A DNA stretch of 8,431 nt from CAVPRW01 sp046727435 [NCBI: bacterium] (lineage in GTDB: Bacteria; Tectomicrobia; Entotheonellia; J063): contig JBKPCR010000157.1 of assembly GCA_046727435.1 (NCBI GenBank), positions 1 to 8,431 on the forward strand, written 5' to 3'. Of the stretch, positions 5,836 through 8,431 are shown piece after piece; position 1 is the first letter of the stretch, and the number at the start of each line of letters is the position of its first letter. A model generated the notes under the pieces. The model made no database searches. It had not been told where the DNA came from and saw only the letters and a list, made by a program, of their open reading frames with translations. The translations under genes and the position numbers were made by a program.

Positions 5836-7413
5836 ATGCACTCGCTGCTAGCGCGCGCACCTTCGTGGCAGACATGGGGGGCATATGGCCTGCTCTTTCT
5901 CATCTTCGTTACCATCACTTATGACCACTCTAAAGCCTGGAATAATCCTAACCGAGGGGATCAAGATCTTGACCTCACCCTGGGCCTCAAGATCCGGCAT
6001 TTTGAAGCCCTGAGCGATGGCTACCACCATCCCCTCCTCCCGGCCCTGGTTGCCCCTTTTGCTGAAAAAGCTCTAATCTACTTCGCCAAAGCCAAGTTGG
6101 TCAATGTTGCCATCGGAGCCCTGGCATTCTGGGTGATCGCATGGGTCGGGTGGCAACTGGTCGGACCCGCTCCAACCTTTCTGGCTCTCATCGCCATCGC
6201 TCCAGGCCTGTCGAATAAGAGCGCGGAATTCACTGCCGAACCTCTGTTGCTGATGCTCGTTGCGCTGACCTTCTACTGCTTGGTCAGAGGCTTCGAGCGG
6301 CCAGGGTTCTGGGGCTTCGCTGGAGCCTCCGCCGGCTTTGCCTATCTGACGAAAGGGTCCGGCCTGCTCTTACTGCTTGCCTATGCCCTGACGGTGTGCA
6401 GAAGTGGGTCAAAGCTCGTGTCCACCCCACGCTTTTGGCTCTTTCCGCTGGCGTTTGTGCTCGTTGCTTCACCGTTACTGGCCCATAACTGGCGGGTCTT
6501 TGGTTCACCGATCTTCAACTACAACACCACTCATGTCATCTGGCTTGACTATACAGAAGAGCAGATGATCATGTTCGATAAGGGCCTACCGACGATGTTT
6601 TCCTATCTCGCTACGCACAGCCTTGCAGATATACTGCATCGGTTTCTCAGAGGACTCGTGCGGGTGCGTGGGGTCGAATGGGTCTGGCCGTTCCTGGTCG
6701 CCTTTGTCTTCATACCCAAAAGGTGGTTCACCTACTTTCAGGTTCCTCCTACAAAGCAACCGATGGTCATGGTCGCCAGCTCATTGGTGTTGACTTTCTA
6801 TCTCGCCTTCTCGTGGAGCGCTGTCGTCCAGCGTGGCATACGCTATCTCTTGCCGATCTTTCCTATCATCTTGCTGATGCTGGCGGATATCCTCGTCTAT
6901 TATGCAGCCCGACTCGTCTGCCGATGGTGGCCATCCCCGAGGCCGGAACGCCTGACCAGGCTGGCGATGTGCGGGCTGCTAGTAGCGCTGAGCGTGGTCT
7001 GGCTGGTGCAAATTGGCTGGCGGGATTTCCCTGCCCCCCTGGCCATCGATTTTGAGGATCAGGCAACGGCCGAGATGTATCGCCTGCTGGATACGCCAGC
7101 GTTCGATGGCAAACAGGTGCTCTTTGGGCCGAGCCATGAGTTCACGGGGACCTGGCTCTTCCGGCACCATGTGGCGTTTCCCATCATCCCCCCTGGGCTA
7201 TCCGCGGCGGAGTTTGTCGCCTGGCTCAAACGGGCTGGAATCGACTATATACTTGCTAATCGAGAGATGATCAGGCGTCGTCGACACAGCGTGGGCGAAC
7301 ATTTGGCGTATTTGCCAGGCGAAGGGGTGCAGATATTACGGTTGGAACCGGAATGGGAGGTCGTCTACCAGGGGCCGCCACCGTCGAGGTTTGTGCTGAT
7401 TCGTGTGCGCTAG
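5836..7413 (+). CDS. GT-C family membrane glycosyltransferase (ArnT/PMT-like, GT39/GT83 type)
   Basis: This is a 525-residue polytopic membrane protein with about 9-11 hydrophobic helices up to residue 395 and a soluble C-terminal domain (about 400-525). It has the layout of GT-C enzymes that move a sugar from a polyprenyl phosphate donor on the outer face of the membrane. The first external loop carries NRGDQDLDLTLG, with D42 and D44 as candidate catalytic acids, followed by YHHPLLPAL (63-71), the counterpart of the RPPLYP-type motif. FTAEPLLLM (132-140) and AYLTKGSGLL (169-178) match the AE and LTKG elements of the ArnT/PMT group, and RYLLPIFP (336-343) is the usual RY-LP motif. AGGAG at 5822-5826 supports the ATG at 5836. 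The acceptor (lipid, glycan or protein) cannot be read from sequence. It lies alone between the divergent cyclase and the convergent PEP carboxykinase, so context gives no substrate clue. Confidence 0.85.
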   Translation: MHSLLARAPSWQTWGAYGLLFLIFVTITYDHSKAWNNPNRGDQDLDLTLGLKIRHFEALSDGYHHPLLPALVAPFAEKALIYFAKAKLVNVAIGALAFWVIAWVGWQLVGPAPTFLALIAIAPGLSNKSAEFTAEPLLLMLVALTFYCLVRGFERPGFWGFAGASAGFAYLTKGSGLLLLLAYALTVCRSGSKLVSTPRFWLFPLAFVLVASPLLAHNWRVFGSPIFNYNTTHVIWLDYTEEQMIMFDKGLPTMFSYLATHSLADILHRFLRGLVRVRGVEWVWPFLVAFVFIPKRWFTYFQVPPTKQPMVMVASSLVLTFYLAFSWSAVVQRGIRYLLPIFPIILLMLADILVYYAARLVCRWWPSPRPERLTRLAMCGLLVALSVVWLVQIGWRDFPAPLAIDFEDQATAEMYRLLDTPAFDGKQVLFGPSHEFTGTWLFRHHVAFPIIPPGLSAAEFVAWLKRAGIDYILANREMIRRRRHSVGEHLAYLPGEGVQILRLEPEWEVVYQGPPPSRFVLIRVR

Positions 7414-7431
7414 ACGGAACCACAACCCAAA

Positions 7432-7478
7432 TCACTACCTGCATCCTCCCCGCTGGTGGGGAAGGATGCAGGTAGTGA
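7432..7478. terminator. Long near-perfect hairpin between convergent genes, probable bidirectional terminator
   Basis: TCACTACCTGCATCCT (7432-7447) plus CCCC (7448-7451) pairs with GGGG (7458-7461) plus AAGGATGCAGGTAGTGA (7462-7478). This gives a 20-base-pair stem with one bulged base and the 6-base loop GCTGGT. It starts 18 bases after the glycosyltransferase stop and ends 57 bases beyond the PEP carboxykinase stop on the opposite strand. No T-run follows on the plus strand. The minus strand continues into a modestly T-rich stretch. Position and symmetry suggest shared transcription termination or mRNA 3'-end protection. Confidence 0.65.
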
Positions 7479-7535
7479 GAGCCCGTCGATAGACGCCGAG
7501 GGCATCGGTGATCGATGGACCGCTTGTTCACGCCC

Positions 7536-8431
7536 CTAGGACTTTCCCCCTGCCGGAACGCTGACACGGTGGAGGCGCTGCTGCAGAGCCTCGTGTTCCG
7601 CCTGAATCTCACGCGGCAGGCGCGAGCCAAACTGCGCGAAGAACTCCCGTTGCGAGGCGACCTCATTCTCCCAATCGCCTCGATCGATCTGCAGCAGTTC
7701 TTCGAGCGTGCTGGTGGGCAAATCGAGGCCCTCGCGCTCGATGCCATCTGGGGTCGGGATCCAACCGATGGGGGTTTCAACAGCCTTGCCACCGCCGCGC
7801 ACCCGCTCCAGGATCCATTTCAGTACCCGCACGTTTTGTCCAAATCCAGGCCAGAGGAAATTGCCCTGGGCGTCCGTGCGGAACCAATTAACTTGGAAAA
7901 TCTTCGGCGGCTGCGCAGTGCTTTGCCCCATCTTCAACCAGTGGCCGAAATAGTCCGCCATATTGTAGCCGCAGAAGGGTAGCATCGCCATCGGGTCGTG
8001 ACGCACCACACCCACAGCCCCGGTCGCCGCAGCGGTGGTTTCGGAGGCCATTGAGGCGCCCATGAATACCCCATGTTGCCAGTCAAAGGATTGGTACACC
8101 AGTGGTGCGACCCGCGCGCGGCGGCCACCGAAAATGATGGCCGAGATGGGAACCCCTTGCGAGTCTTCCCAGTGTGAAGAGATGCTTGGGCACTGATGGG
8201 CCGGCGTGGTAAAGCGTGAATTCGGATGGGCCGCCTTCTCCTTACCGGGTGCCCAGGGATTGCCACGCCAGTCGGTGAGCTGCGGTGGGACGGGGCCGTC
8301 CATTCCCTCCCACCAAGGCTCTCCGTGGGGAGTAACGGCCACATTCGTGAAGATCGAATTCTGCCGAATGGCCCCCATCATATTCGGGTTGGTTTTCAAG
8401 CTCGTACCAGGCGCGACGCCGAAGAAGCCAG
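7536..8431 (-). CDS. pckG: Phosphoenolpyruvate carboxykinase (GTP), C-terminal half
   Basis: This enzyme interconverts oxaloacetate plus GTP with phosphoenolpyruvate, CO2 and GDP in the cytoplasm and is the entry step of gluconeogenesis. About 298 residues are visible out of the usual 600 or so, and the 5' part lies beyond the right edge. The visible part opens with GFFGVAPGTSLKTNPNMM, typical of the family. NSRFTTPAHQCPSI follows (the conserved arginine and cysteine region), then GVPISAIIFGGRRARVAPLV, FMGASMASETTAAATG, and the guanine-binding block NWFRTDAQGNFLWPGFGQN with VRVLKWI. These features separate it from the unrelated ATP-dependent PckA. The C-terminal helix (FGSRLPREIQAEHEALQQRL) and the TAG stop at 7536 look normal, and I see no frameshift. 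It is convergent with the glycosyltransferase, sharing the hairpin at 7432-7478. The P-loop-like kinase motif lies upstream, outside the window. Confidence 0.96.
   Translation of the reverse strand, partial: GFFGVAPGTSLKTNPNMMGAIRQNSIFTNVAVTPHGEPWWEGMDGPVPPQLTDWRGNPWAPGKEKAAHPNSRFTTPAHQCPSISSHWEDSQGVPISAIIFGGRRARVAPLVYQSFDWQHGVFMGASMASETTAAATGAVGVVRHDPMAMLPFCGYNMADYFGHWLKMGQSTAQPPKIFQVNWFRTDAQGNFLWPGFGQNVRVLKWILERVRGGGKAVETPIGWIPTPDGIEREGLDLPTSTLEELLQIDRGDWENEVASQREFFAQFGSRLPREIQAEHEALQQRLHRVSVPAGGKS

Noticed and set aside
5654-5884. A 76-codon minus-strand frame whose TGA overlaps the cyclase ATG by one base, suggesting translational coupling.
   Set aside because: Its translation is low in pattern, has no ribosome-binding site, overlaps the start of the well-supported glycosyltransferase, and occupies the region needed for divergent promoters.
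7515-7982. A 155-codon plus-strand frame opposite PEP carboxykinase.
   Set aside because: It is antisense to a conserved enzyme, and its apparent protein-like look comes from codon-register mirroring.

Overview
The window is bacterial chromosomal DNA of moderately high GC. It has no phage, plasmid, transposase, tRNA, rRNA or CRISPR signal. A GTP-type phosphoenolpyruvate carboxykinase, a CdaA-type diadenylate cyclase and a fragment of a thiamine-diphosphate enzyme suggest a Gram-negative-like environmental bacterium. A lineage such as NC10 (Methylomirabilota) or Nitrospirota is only a guess from gene flavour, not a demonstrated assignment.

Layout, left to right. (1) Positions 1-403, minus strand: the N-terminal part of a Uma2-family protein that runs off the left edge, with a strong ribosome-binding site and a consensus -10 box inside a small inverted repeat. 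(2) 550-1128, minus: an intact 192-residue conserved-looking protein of unknown function. (3) 1142-1739: a scar-like stretch. It holds a C-terminal remnant of an unidentified minus-strand gene, an abutting plus-strand C-terminal remnant of a TPP-dependent enzyme, and about 260 bases with nothing recognisable. (4) 1740-4273, minus: two tightly coupled genes. One is a 677-residue protein whose N-terminus resembles the glutamate-cysteine-ligase-fold amidoligases and which carries a two-helix membrane hairpin near its C-terminus. The other is a small soluble unknown. An AT-rich perfect palindrome lies upstream of the pair. (5) 4476-5654, minus: a diadenylate cyclase fused to a YbbR domain. (6) 5836-7413, plus: a GT-C-type membrane glycosyltransferase, divergent from the cyclase. 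(7) A long near-perfect hairpin at 7432-7478 between two convergent genes. (8) 7536-8431, minus: the C-terminal half of PEP carboxykinase (GTP), cut by the right edge.

How the genes may work together: the cyclase fusion makes cyclic di-AMP at the membrane, and its YbbR part probably senses or stabilises from the outer face. The amidoligase-like pair lies downstream on the same strand but has its own promoter-like palindrome, so a shared function is possible but unproven. The glycosyltransferase and PEP carboxykinase look like ordinary chromosomal genes. The best candidate for something undescribed is the amidoligase-like membrane protein with its small partner.
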